DNA of 64,000 nt from Agrostemma githago (taxonomy: Eukaryota; Streptophyta; Magnoliopsida; Caryophyllales; Caryophyllaceae), in the NCBI GenBank assembly GCA_958450325.1, contig OY288242.1:67388062-67452061 (forward strand), given 5' to 3'. Below the pieces are notes generated by a model. That model ran no database searches, had not been told where the DNA came from, and was given only the letters and a program-made list of their open reading frames with translations. Position numbers and translations under genes: made by a program. This document shows, piece after piece, positions 46,503 through 57,538 of this stretch. The first letter of the stretch is position 1. Every line of letters starts with the position of its first letter.

Positions 46503-48858
46503 ATGCCTACTCATCGTCAGAAATCACTTAATTTACGCACCCCCCGAGCATGATGAGAGGAGCGTATCGCCACGCTCTCATGCTGCCGCTCCAAGTGGAG
46601 GAGCGGATGTGACAGTTGCGCATACAGGCCCTTCAGAGATGACGACGCACGCTAGGTCGCCGTTGACGACAGAAGGTGAAGGGTCGTCGATGAATATGGT
46701 ACGCCCCCAAGGGGATCCTGATGGGAGGGCAGTTCTTTTGAGAGTGCCCCTCCGATATTGCCGATTCAGGTGCAGCGGGGCTTTACGCTACACCCGTCAC
46801 TATGGTGTGTTCTTTACTGAAGTGCCGAGCGCTCCCTCTTACCTAGCTAAGGTAACCTCCGGGGTCCCTCTTCACCAACGCACGGATTTGGTCAACCGGG
46901 GCGAAATAATGTTTGCTGATGCGGTGAAAGATTTAGAGGTCTTCTATGATTTCGGGCATGGCTACTACATTCAGTATCCTGGGGAGAAGGACACAGTCTG
47001 CAACCATCTTGAGGGCTGTGTGGTCGTGTATCACAAAGACCAGAAGTTCGGGCTCTGATTCCCTCTGAACCCTTTCATCGCGGAGGCCTTTACGAGGATG
47101 AACATGGCTATTGCTCAACTGACCCCTGTCTCGGTCAGGAGCTTGGTGGCCTACGAATGAGCGTGCCTGTTCCGGGGGTACGAACCTTCTATCAACGCTC
47201 TTTGGAGCATGGCGAGCCTTACTATGAGCTCGACTGGTGCCGACCCCTCGGGTTACGGGTCACTCGCCCGTGCTATGGGTTATCTTCTTGCCTGGCCCAC
47301 TCTGTCCAGCGTAAAAAATTTGAAGGACAACTTTTTGTACGTTCACAGTAGGACGGGATGGTCCATCCCTCGGAAATTTCGGGGGCAGGTCTACACTCGG
47401 ATGAAGACGATGGAGGAATATCATAGCGTCGTACCCCTGACAGCGAACTCCGTGAAACATAATGCTAGGGAGAAGAAGATAACCTTGCTCTTTAAATGTG
47501 TCAGCCAGAGGAAAGGACTTGCCCCTGAATTCTGGCTTCTTCCGGCCGACGTTATTACTAGTGAATTGTATTTGACCAACGTGGGGCTGAACCCCGCTCA
47601 TTAGAGAGTTAGTCGGTGTTTCTCTTCTTCTTATACTTTGCATATCTTCGTTGTGGCGCTCATGATTCTTTTCTTATTCTTTTTGCAGATACGTATGGCT
47701 TCGCTCTCAATGAAAGTGAGTTGGAGGTGATAGGACTGCGCACGAACGACACTCCCTTCACCAATTATTTCGACAACTTATAGAGAAGAGGAAGAAGGGG
47801 TTTATGATGTTTGTTAAGTCTCTTGAGTCGGCTATGACGAGATTTCCTTCCCGAACTGCTGCTAAAGGCACTCCAGGGTCAACAAGTGGGACCCCTCGGG
47901 CCGGTGATGACACTCTAGGGTCGACAAGTGGGACCCCTCGGCAAACTATGCTCGCGGTCGAGGTTACCTTGTCTCTTGTTGAGCAGGCCATTGCTGAGGC
48001 CGTTTCTCTATCCCCGATCAGTCCTGCAGCGGATCAGGATATGTCGAGCCGAAAGAGGAAGGAAAACAAGCATGTGGGGCCTGATGACCTAATTGACTTG
48101 GAGGCTGAGAATGAGTCTCCTTCGGCTAAGCGCCACGCGGTCTACGACGCTTCTTCATTTCTAGATTCGGGGTCCCCGAACTGGTTCACCCACTTCGACC
48201 ATATCGACGCTTCTTCCTTTCTCCCTGACACATGTTTTGCTTCCTTGGATTAGACTGCCAAGCTGCTACAGCAGTCTATTCTCTCGCTCCAGTCTGCTCA
48301 ACGTCTTCCGTCTCGTGAGCTGGAGGTTCGGGGTGAGCTGAAGCAGGCTCAAAAATGGCCAACGACTGGAATGACAAAGGGGAGAGCACGAAGGCGTAAC
48401 TTGAGACGGTCCAGCGAGAGCTGGGCAAGAAGACTGTCGCTCTAGACCAATCCGTGCATCGGTCCATGGATCTGGAGGGTAAGGTCAAGTCCTTGGAAGA
48501 GAAGTTATCCCAGTTTGAGCTTGAGCTTCAAGAAGCTCGCTCCCGATGTAGAGCTCTGGAGACAGAGGCAAGCGAGCGAGTGAAGAAGGTCGTTGCTGAA
48601 GCAGAGGGGAAAGTGCTGGAGACTTACAACGTCGGGGCTCAAGGTGCTGCTGACTTCTGCGTGGCGGTGATGAAGGAGATTATGCCCAATTTTGACGAGG
48701 ATGCCTTCAACGCCAAGTATGATGAAATGGACGCTGCCCGAGCTCAGGATCCACTGAAGAAAGCGCCTGAGGGCATGCCCTCTCAGGTAGAGCTGAGCCA
48801 TGGGGCAGGGCTGATCCCTAGTGCAAAGCTCGCCCCTGGTGAGGGTCCTTCTTCGTGA
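46503..48858 (+). pseudogene. Extra antisense gene of the Tat element: plant 'putative gypsy type transposon' domain protein (disrupted)
   Basis: Opposite in strand to gag-pol. The first exon reads in one frame from about 46560 to 47604 with TGA at 47056 and 47158 and TAG at 47602; the ATG at 46503 is one base out of frame. The segment FPLNPFIAEAFTRMNMAIAQ followed by LTPVSVRSLVAYE, a block around FRGYEPSINALW, and a later WSIPRKF match the domain known in plants as 'putative gypsy type transposon' (Pfam PF04195 from memory). An intron fits 47609-47690 (GA/GTTAGT, TTTTTGCAG/ATACG). The second exon has a low-complexity Ser/Thr-Pro segment with duplicated GSTSGTPR, a basic stretch SRKRKENK like a nuclear signal, and from 48454 a coiled coil (LEGKVKSLEEKLSQFELEL) ending at 48858, with a stop near 48252 and frame changes. 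Function unknown; such genes recur in Tat elements. Confidence 0.72.
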
Positions 48859-49044
48859 GAGCCTGGTTAGTCTTGGAGGGCCAAGCCTGCGACCCTTATT
48901 TTAGCCTTCATTTTCTAACTCTTGATGTGGTCGGATATCGACCATTTGTACTTATGCTTTATTGCTTTCCATTTATGACTTGTGTTGCTGAATTCTGGAT
49001 GTATCCACCCTTGCAATTTTGATTCCGTAACATTTCCTGTTTCG

Positions 49045-49330
49045 AACTTATGTTTTTTTACGTTTTTGTACAAGGCTAAGTGTTACTTAGACCTTGTCCG
49101 ACACTTGTGGTCGTGCCCCCTGCCTGACTGGTGTCAGGTGGGAGACTTGTATTTTTTTATACAAGGCTAAGTGTTACTTAGACCTTGTTCGGCGCTTGTG
49201 GTCGTGCCCCCTGCTTGAGCGGTGTCAGGTGGGGGACTTGTGTTTTTTATACAAGGCTAAGTGTTACTTAGACCTTGTTCGACGCTTATGGTCGTGCCCC
49301 CTGCCTGACTGGTGTCAAGTGGGGGACGTA
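49045..49330. repeat. Three-copy tandem repeat of about 100 bp
   Basis: Three units contain ACAAGGCTAAGTGTTACTTA, GACCTTGT and GGTCGTGCCCCCTGC, with GGTGTCA.GTGGG. They lie between the 3' ends of the extra gene and integrase, which converge here. Confidence 0.9.
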
Positions 49331-49620
49331 TGCGTTGGAATGGTCATTGTGACCTACTTCTTGCAAAAGGGACTCATCCCCTACATTACCTCCTGCTCAT
49401 TACTTGAGATTTTCAAGGAACAAGTGATGAGTAAAAATCTCTTCATTCCATTATTTATCTTGCTACATTTTCGCGGAGCCGTCGACATTGTTACTGACCG
49501 TACTTCTGTTGCTTTTAGGGAATTTGAAAGAAAAAAAGTGAGAAAACTTGAGGGCAACCCTGTTCGACCTTCTTATACGTAATATTTCTTCATAATTTCA
49601 ATGTTCGAGTGCGTTGCTAA

Positions 49621-50808
49621 CTAATGACCTCCGAGGTTGGCGATTTTGTAGGCCAGGTGCTGGGTCTGAGAACGAGTGACCTGGTCTAGGCCTTCCCAAT
49701 TATCACTCAGCTTGCCATTCTCTTGAGCCTTGCCTATAGCCTCGATTTTCATGAGAACCAAGTCGTCCACTTGGAAACTCTGCTCGGATACTCTTCTATT
49801 GTAGGTCCTTCTCATTCTTTGTTGGTATGCGGCGATGTTAGCACAAGCCTCTACCCTCACCTTGCTTACCAGGTCAACTGCCTGAATCATCGCTTCCTCA
49901 TTGCCCACTTTGTCGAACATCTGGAATCTAAGAGTAGAAAGGCGAGCTTCTATCGGTAGGAGGGCCTTAGCTCCGTAGACCAAGGCGAAGGGTGTCTGGC
50001 CCGTGGACTCTTTTCGGGTCGTCATGATAGACCATAAGACGGTTGGTAGCTCGTCAGCTCACCGATCCTTCAGATCGTGCACCATCTTCTTTAATCCGTT
50101 CAATATTTGCTTGTTGGCGGCTTCGGCTTGGCTGTTCTTCTAGGGGTGATATACGGCCGAGTATGCCACGGCCACGCTATGCTCCTCCAACCACTCTTGT
50201 AAGGGGTCGTTGTCGAATTGTCGACCGTGGTTGAGCACCAGTACCTTAGGGATGCCATAGCGTGCTAGAATGTTTCTCCAGATGACTTTTCTGATCCCTG
50301 GCTTGATGATGTTGGGGACGGCTTCTACCTCAAACCATTTTGTGAAATAGTCGATGGCGACTATCATAAATTTCCTTTCCCCGGTAGCGATAGCGAATGG
50401 AGAGAGGATGTCCACTCCCCACTGAGCGAAAGGAATGGGGGATAGAATCGACTGGAGCTCCCGAGCCGGGGCATGAATGACTGGGGCGTAGAGTTGGCAC
50501 TTTCTGCACTTCCGAGTGACCTCTTTTGCATCAGCCTTCATGGTCGGCCAGTAGTACTCCGCTCTCAGGGCCTTATGGGCCAAGCTTCTCCCCCCAACAT
50601 GGTGTCCAGAAATCCCAAAGTGTATGTCATCAAGGACAAGGACTGCCATGCGGGGTCCGAGGCATCTCAAGAGTGGTGTGAAGAAATATTTCTTGTATAA
50701 CTCGTCATTTATCATGATGTAATGCGCGAAATTCATCTGTACCCTCCTTCTCTGCACCGGATCATCTGGAAGGATGCGATCCTTCTTAATCCGGACGATG
50801 GGTGTCAT
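49621..50808 (-). pseudogene. Integrase of the Tat element (disrupted)
   Basis: The N-terminal zinc finger reads HFGISGHH then CRKCQ, with the typical SLAHKALRAEYYWPTMK between. The first catalytic Asp is in WGVDILSPF. The second should lie in the block now reading LVLNHGRQFDN, where Asn replaces the expected Asp. The Glu lies in SQAEAANKQ after a TAG stop (about 50140). A second stop follows DLKDR near 50060. The C-terminal part includes TGQTPFALVYGAKALLPIEA and the end KLSDNWEGLDQVTR. As a Ty3-type integrase it would insert the cDNA into chromosomes, but this copy cannot. Confidence 0.88.
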
Positions 50809-50895
50809 CTAGGTTTCTTGCTCATCTCCCTCGACCGCGCCTATCATATCGGGGTCCAGGACTTCGTCAATTAACTTGACCTTTTGAACATCAAC

Positions 50896-51455
50896 TCAAA
50901 CTGATCTCCTTATATCCTGCAGTCTGGAGCTTACAAATTTTGACAAAGCGTCCGCCCGGTGGTTTCGAGATCTTGGGACTTGCTTTACTTCATATGACTT
51001 AAGCTTTAATAACTTGATTTTCACCTTCTCGAGATACTGAGCCATGGTCGGTTCTCGTGTCTCAAATTCTCCGTTGATTTGGTTGCTAATGAGCTGCGAG
51101 TCCGTGGCCAGTGTTATTCTCTCTGCCCCTGCGGCTACGCTAATGCCCGCCAGCATTGCCTCGTACTCAGCCTCATTGTTTAAGGCAGAGAATGTGAACC
51201 TTAGTGCATGTTCGAACTCGGCACGACTCCTGCCCCTGCCCAAGCTACCGTGGACGACCCGTCCGTGAATACTTGTCACTCACTGGTCGAGGGGGTGTCT
51301 TCTTCTGAGTGGGAACACTTAGCCAGGAAGTCTGCTAAAGTTTGGGCCGTGATAGCGGTTCGGGCTTGGTATGATATTACGAGCCCACTTAGCTCTATTG
51401 CCCACTTCAATAACCTTCTGGATTTTTGAAACTTCTCCAGGACCTTTTCCAGAGG
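50896..51455 (-). pseudogene. Second RNase H domain of the Tat element (disrupted)
   Basis: Key residues: FTDGSS near 51265 in one frame, then after a frame change NNEAEYEAMLAGISVA, ATDSQLISNQINGEFE, a later VKQVPRSRNHRADALSKF. The motifs match the extra, cellular-like RNase H found in Tat-lineage elements next to the ordinary Ty3 RNase H. The end lies just before the integrase linker. Confidence 0.8.
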
Positions 51456-51850
51456 TTAGTCCGTGAGAACGACCACTGGGTGTGCATCAAAATATGGTCG
51501 GAGCTTCCGAGCTGCGATAACCATGGCGTAGGCGGCCTTCTCTACCAAAGGGTAGTTTTTCTCTATCGGTCCTAGGCCATGGCTAATGAAATAAATAGGC
51601 TGCTGTGCACTGGTCTCTTCCCGGAGGATCACCGCACTTATCATTGTATTTGTCACGGCTATGTATACGTATAACGTTTCCCCAACAGTTGGTCTAGCGA
51701 GCGTTGGGAGGATCTTCAAGTGCTCTTTCAGCTGCTCAAAGGCAACCCTCTGCTCGTCCTCCCATCTGAACTGCTTGTTTCCCATCAAGGCCTTGAAGAA
51801 AGGTGTAGTCTTGTCGGCTGACCTGGCGATGAACTGCGCGAGGGGGCCAT
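51456..51850 (-). pseudogene. Ty3-type RNase H domain and RT connection (disrupted)
   Basis: GNKQFRWEDEQRVAFEQLKE is the familiar connection after RT; then ISAVILREE, IYFISHGLGPIEKNYPLVEK and LRPYFDAHPVVVLTD, ended by a TAG at 51456. A frameshift near 51850 separates it from RT. Confidence 0.85.
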
Positions 51851-52660
51851 TCGGTCGGTTAGTCGTTGGATGTCCCTAATGGTCCAAGGCTCGGGTAGAT
51901 CTTGGAAGGCCTGGACTTTTTCAGGATTAGCATCAATTCCCCAAGAGCTGACGAGGAAGCCTAAGAACTTTCCCGAGCGAACTCCGAAGGTGCACTTCTT
52001 GGGGTTCAGCTTCATTTTGTAACGCCTCAGCGACTTGAACATTTCTCCTAAATTGTCCAGGTGCTGATCGTCCCTTTTACTTTTCACGATGGAATCATCA
52101 ACGTACACTTCCAAGTTTTTGCCCTTCTACTCATGGAATATCCCGTCTACCAGTCTCTGATATGTGGCACCAATATTCTTGAGACTGAACGACATCATTC
52201 TGTACATGAATGTGCCTGCACTGGTGATGAACGCGCATTTGACCTTGTCTGGCTCCCATAAATACACCTGGTGGTAGCCTAAGAATGCGTCCAAGAAGCT
52301 CAGCGTGGAGTAGTCGCTCTTCGCGTCTACCAAATGGTCAATTCATGGTAGAGGATAACAATCTTTGGAACACGCTTTGTTGAGGCTCGTAAAATCGACG
52401 CACATGCACGAAGATCTGGACGCCTTCTTTACCATTACCACATTTGCGAGCCACTTCGGGTAGTCACATGGCTCGACAAATCCTGCCTTCAACAATTTTC
52501 TGACCTCTTCTCGGATGGCTTCATCCTTCGCGGCCGACATGTTTCTCTTCTTCTGCTTGACCGGGCGGTTGACTGGATCGACGTTTAGCTTATGAACGAT
52601 AACCTCGGGGTCGACCTCCGGCATTTCCTCTGCAAAATATGCGAACACATCCGCTTGTTA
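51785..52660 (-). pseudogene. Reverse transcriptase of the Tat element (disrupted)
   Basis: One frame with stops at 52343 and 52127. Motifs in order: VRKLLKAGFVEPCDYPKWLA, CVDFTSLNKA, SFLDAFLGYHQV, FMYRMMSFSLKN, then the catalytic YVDDSIVKS, and LNPKKCTFGVRSGKFLGF. Usual plant elements have RMPFGLKNAGATYQ where this copy reads RMMSFSLKNIGATYQ. It would copy element RNA into DNA; the stops prevent this. Confidence 0.92.
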
Positions 52661-52936
52661 TTTAAGTAGCTTGACTAGTCTGCGCTGCTGGTACTCTGGA
52701 TTGAGACCCGACCCGACAAACACCGGCCGCCCTTCTGCTAGCTCCACCATCATGCTCTCCCCCAGGGCTCTGGTCATCCGGCCGTTCCCTGTTGGGTCGG
52801 ATGGTCATCTTGGAGTTCGGTGATGCCGGTGGAGGAGCTATGCATTCTCTTCTTCCCTTTTGGGTCGCCTTAGGGCCCCTGCATGGCTACAGAGTAACAC
52901 TATTTGGTCGACTCCTGGTTGTCGTATACCACTATA
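52661..52936 (-). pseudogene. Protease-to-RT linker of the Tat element
   Basis: The minus strand shows KVYDNQESTKYCY, resembling the end of the protease region of such polyproteins, then several stops. It abuts the solo LTR insertion. Confidence 0.55.
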
Positions 52937-52941
52937 CCTTG

Positions 52942-55153
52942 TGTGGACATGCGTTAGTTCGACGATGAAATGATATGCAGAGATTATTTTCCTAAGACAT
53001 GTGAGGAAAATGAATAAATGGGTTGCTAAGTCGTTTAATGCATGTTTAAACTAATAACGTCAAAGTTATTTTAGCATGTGAGTTCGTTTTAGTCTAATAA
53101 AACGATAAAAAGAAAATATGAGAGTAATAAATTGCTACAAACACGAGAAAACAGGTTAGTAACGATTGAAATAATAATATATGAAATTGAAATCGAGAAA
53201 ATAAGAATTAATCGAAATCTGAAAAATATCGTTAAAAACGTTGTTTTGTAAAAAACGATGTTCGAGAAAAATAAATAAAAAAGAACGAAAAAGACGCACT
53301 TGGGCAGTCGGCCGCGCGGCTCGCCCGGGACTCAGGCGGGTCGCGTGGCGGCCTGATTTCGACAACGGTTTTCGGAAAAATTTTAATTAAATCGCGTACG
53401 AATATCGCACAATTCGTACTCGACTTAATATTCTTGATATTCGTTATATTCGATAGTTGACTACGAAATCAATATCAAATATTTGGAATAGTTTTGGAAA
53501 AGATATAAATTTAGAAATCGTTTCGTAAAATAATAAAAATAAACGAACGAAAACTAAAAAAGAACCGGATCACAGACTCGTGCGCGAGTCGCCTGGACCG
53601 GGCGCGACTCGCGTGCGGGTCTATCCGTATATATTTTTTTGTTCGAAAATCGTTAATCTTATAAATCGCGTACAAATATGGATTAATTTATACTCGGTTT
53701 ATATTTCGATATTCGTCGTATTCGATATTCGATTATGAAATCGATATCGAATAGTCGGAATGACTTTTAGAAAAGGTTTTGAAAAAGTTTGTTTTGAACG
53801 AAAAGTAAAAAGAATTTTGAACGAAAAGTAAAAAGAATTTTGAACGAAAAGTTGTAAAAAAGGGTTTTGAATAAAAATGTAACGATTTAAAATCGCCGAA
53901 ATCTTAATATAATTCTTTTCGATACAATATTCGATTATAGAAAATCGATATCATATTTTTGAGAATATTCGATATATGAAAATAGTTTTTAATAATATCG
54001 ATATTAGGAAAAAATAGAAAAAAACGACTCTAGACCCGTAAAAACAAAACGGACGAAGAGAAGAGAAGAGAAGAAGGGAGAAATCGGGTTTGGTACACCC
54101 TCAACCTACATGCTCTTGTTGACTCGGATCGGGACTCGTCGGAATGTGGCTAGGCACGGGAGTGTCGAGGCAACGTCGGTTGGGTTAGGGTGATATGGTT
54201 TTGACGGGTGAAGGGTGTCGGGTTTCGGACCGATTTCCTTCGGGTTTTGAACGTATTATCGGTTTCTCGATGCTAAAATAACTACGTGTGTGCGTGGATA
54301 ATGTGTAGGGAGAATTATGTATGTGTGTGTTCCTAGTAATTGGTGTCGATAATTGATGTCAGTGAATCTCTTATTATGTTGGATGCAAGGGGCTATTTAT
54401 AGGGAGTTCCCGACCTTAGTTTAGGAGAGTTTGACTACCGCTTAGGATAGGAAATGTACGAATTTGAGGGAAATAAGAATTCCGCTTTCTTGTGGAGGAA
54501 GAAAGGCAAACCGGTGGATTTGCTCTTGTTTTGGGCTGTCTCGGCTGAGTGTTTTACACTCGGTCGGGTGCTTGAATCGGCTTTTGAATAGGATTCCTGT
54601 TTGAGCTAGAATTACCGCTTGGGTAAGAAGCTGAGGAGAACGAGAATTCCGTTTTCTTGTGTAGGAAGAAAAGAGGAAAAAACCGGCTGGTTTGGGTACT
54701 TGGCCGAGTGTTTCAACTCGGTTGAGTGTTTGAGTCGGTTCTCGGATAGGATTCCTACTCGGGATCGAATTCTACCTTAAACGGAATTGTTTATTATTTT
54801 TTGTATGGATGATTTTGTAGAGTTGGACCGTGGGTATACCGTGTGAGGTGTCACGGTCAGCCTACGAGTTTCGGGAAATATCTTTGACCGGGTTTTGACT
54901 CGGTCGCTAAAAGACGGTTTTACCCCTAGTGACGGTTTCGACCCAAATTAGTGTTATTTGACTCGAAACGAACCTCTGGGCCTGAATTTGAGGTTGGTTT
55001 GGTGAGATTTGTGCTCCTTAAAATGCTTAGGCCCAATATCCATCATTTCGAGCCCATTTCCGAGTACGTCAAGGCACGTTAGCGTCCGATCATCATCGGG
55101 TGTTTGTCGGGAACTACTATAGACACCTGGCGGTCAAAATGTGGGTGTCTACA
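52942..55153 (-). mobile_element. Solo LTR of the copy A/B family inside the Tat polyprotein
   Basis: On the plus strand it runs TGTGGACATG to GTGGGTGTCTACA with CCTTG on both sides (52937-52941 and 55154-55158). Just after its first 10 bp it jumps to CGTTAGTTCGACGATGAAAT, so about 400 bp present in the LTRs of copy B are missing. It has TATAAATA on the minus strand (54394-54401) and the conserved hairpins. It splits the protease region from RT. Confidence 0.9.
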
Positions 55154-55224
55154 CCTTGCCCTCTGTGCCGGCATCATAGATGTATGCTACAGTAAGAGCT
55201 CGGATAGAGATCCCCGCCTGGATT

Positions 55225-55720
55225 TCATCGAGGGTGGCGCATCCGATCAATGCGTTGTATGCAGATTTGGCGTAAACGACAGCGAAAGTTGAGCGTACAT
55301 TCCTGGCGGCCTCCCCCCTTGGCGAAAGTAATGGGCAGCTTGATCATGCCCATTGATACCACGCTTGCCCCGCTGAACCTATACAATGAGCTTGATGCAT
55401 GCTTGAGGTGCCTCAGGTGGAGGCCCATCTTCTCAAAGGCTTAATTCCCTATAGAGAAAATTAGTGTACGCGCTAGTGTTGACCATACATTGCCTGACGG
55501 TGTGATTACTTATCCCCAATGTCAGGACGAGGGGATCGCTGTGCGGTACACTATATATTCGCCCCCCATTTTCGGGGGTGATGCTCAGGATCACGGTCGT
55601 TGGGGATGGCTTCACCTCAGGATAACAGATTTGATGGATCCTCCTCTCGTAAGTGCCGCTTATGACTCATGTGGCTAATCCTACCCTCAGCATCCCCTGA
55701 AACGACATGGATCACTAGTT
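55225..55720 (-). pseudogene. Aspartic protease region of the Tat element (disrupted)
   Basis: Reads SPTTVILSITPENGGRIYSV, LVLTLGISNHTVRQCMVN and then NTSAYTNFL where a functional copy has D(T/S)G, so the catalytic Asp is replaced by Asn. A stop and frameshift separate this from AFEKMGLHLRHLKHASSSLY and RFSGASVVSMGMIKLPITFA, which follow the order of plant retroelement proteases. Interrupted by the solo LTR at 55153. Confidence 0.75.
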
Positions 55721-55727
55721 TGTCCCG

Positions 55728-56178
55728 CTATTTTGAGCCTTCTAGCTTATCATGCGGGGCCTTTTGCGGCTTCGTTCTGGCCGAATAGGTGCCAAGCCAA
55801 CCTTTACGAATCAGCTGCTCTATCTTGTCCTTCTGGTGGCGGCACTCTTCCATGATGTGCCCGATGCTATCGTGAAAAATATAGAACTTGCTCGGATCAC
55901 CCCTCGGGTTGGTCGCCTTCCTGGGACAGTTCCATTTTGTTCTATCCCTCTCTAATTCGAAAATCTCAGACATCGGTCTGTTGAGGAAGGTGTAATTTTC
56001 AAATTTTGGCGAAAAGGGGACCTTTTGCTTCTTGACTTCTTCATCTTTCCTTTGCTTCTGTGACCTATCACCTCTACCACGATTTCCCTGCGACGCGGCC
56101 GGGACCTGGCTTGACGCCGGTACAGGGCCATTCCGGGAGTGATATTCCTATTCTACCATAAACTCTTCAGCGATTAGC
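55728..56178 (-). pseudogene. Gag C-terminal zinc-knuckle region of the Tat element
   Basis: KFYIFHDSIGHIMEECRHQK then KIEQLIRKGWL keeps the H-x4-H-x4-C part and the helix of the usual C-x2-H-x4-H-x4-C finger, but the first Cys is replaced (position of Ile or Tyr). The upstream part is basic and Gln-rich with a frameshift. Confidence 0.75.
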
Positions 56179-57323
56179 CTAGCCCTGGCCCGAGATTTCG
56201 GCTGGGCTTGTATTAATTGGTTTTTTTAGTTCGCCGGGCAGCAGAGAATTTGTTAGGGCGTACGCAGCGATCAGATCGTGTCGTCGATCTCCTTGACCTT
56301 CTGGAACTCTAGGTCGAACCTCCTCAAGTACTCTCGGATGGATTCTCCTTTCTTCTGTCGTAGGGTCATGAGGTCGAAGCGCGTGAGCCTCCGCCACTTG
56401 TTTACACCACACCGCGTTTTCCGAGTCGTACATTCCCATATGACTCTTGTAAGTCGCCAAGTGGTTGTCGGGGTCAGTCGTCCCATCAAAATTTACCGTG
56501 GGCATCTTAATTTTCGTGATCGGGCTGTTCTGGACCTTGGGATGCAACGGAGTTCGGGTAGGCTTACACAGAACTCTGGGTCGGGTTGGCTTGGAGTGAT
56601 AATATTGAGATGGAAACTTGCAGTGATGCCTCGGCTTCCTGATCTTGGATTGCCGGGGTCGAAAAGATTTGTCCCGTTCACCGTCCATTTCAAATTCTCC
56701 CGCACAGGCCTGAGGAAGGGACCTCCGCGTTTTCGCCTAGGGGTGAAGTTTGGATCATCTTCCCGATTACCCCTAGGGTTTTGACGCGGTTGGCCTTGTC
56801 CCCTCCCCGTGGTCCTAGGGCCGGAAAGTCGGGCCTGCATACTCCAGGATAGGCCTGGCCCCTTCTGCACGTCGGCTGGCGTCAGGCGCGAAAATACTCC
56901 ATCTTGCCTGGGCCCTAAATGTTTGCTAGCCGATGTACGAGGAGTGAGCCTATCTCTCCACTCTCGAGTCGAGGGTGGTCGTTCCGTCAAGGCGGTGGAT
57001 TCGTCAGTGTGGAAGTCGAATATCCCGTTTTCAGGGGCTGACCCGTGAACCTGGGGTGGTGAAGCGTGAAGCTTCTTCCGGACCTGAAGGTAGCCTACAG
57101 CAGCACGGCGGGCCTTTCGCTTGTGTTTTCTCACTATCGTGCACCTTGATCCCCCTGTGGTATTTGAGCTCTGGAACACAAGGCGCATGGGATGGGGATT
57201 CACGCCCCCGGTAAGGTCTTCGGGCGTGACATTTTTGTTCAGCAACGCGGAGAAGAATGTTGCCATTTGTGTCACCTCAGATGGCGTGAGGGCTAGGTCC
57301 AACGAAGATTGTGGGGGACCCAC
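56179..57323 (-). pseudogene. Gag of the Tat element (disrupted)
   Basis: The first frame (276 codons from 57323) begins MGPPQSSLDLALTPSEVTQM and continues through a low-complexity Arg/Pro-rich stretch. A frame change near 56600 leads to KIKMPTVNFDGTTDPDNHLA and YKSHMGMYDSENAVWCK, then after a small gap and another frame change to TLRQKKGESIREYLRRFDLE and AYALTNSLLPGELKK. The capsid motif order is that of plant Ty3/gypsy gag (Retrotrans_gag). Between ENAVWCK and the next block roughly 50 residues usual in the family are missing. Gag would form the particle. Confidence 0.82.
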
Positions 57324-57517
57324 GTTAGCTATCTCTCCGGATTATCATCGTGACGTGACCTAGCGATCGCCGACCTTCCACTCCTAGGGGTGTTGGTGGG
57401 CGCCCCTGTCTCTGGTTAAGTCTGCGGCATCCCGTAAAGTAGATAACGATTTCTTCCATGTTTGCCATGTTTTTCGTAACTTTTCGTTCTTTTTTAGGAT
57501 TATTAGTAAAAAAATTA

Positions 57518-57535
57518 TCCCCACAGACGGCGCCA
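57518..57535 (-). promoter_or_regulatory. Primer-binding site of the Tat element
   Basis: The minus strand reads TGGCGCCGTCTGTGGGGA three bases inside the 5' LTR. It differs from that of copies A and B, so they are different families. Confidence 0.82.
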
Positions 57536-57538
57536 AAT

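Noticed and set aside
54394..54401. Promoter of a host gene (TATAAATA)
   Set aside because: It is the LTR promoter position conserved in the family and there is no host gene downstream.
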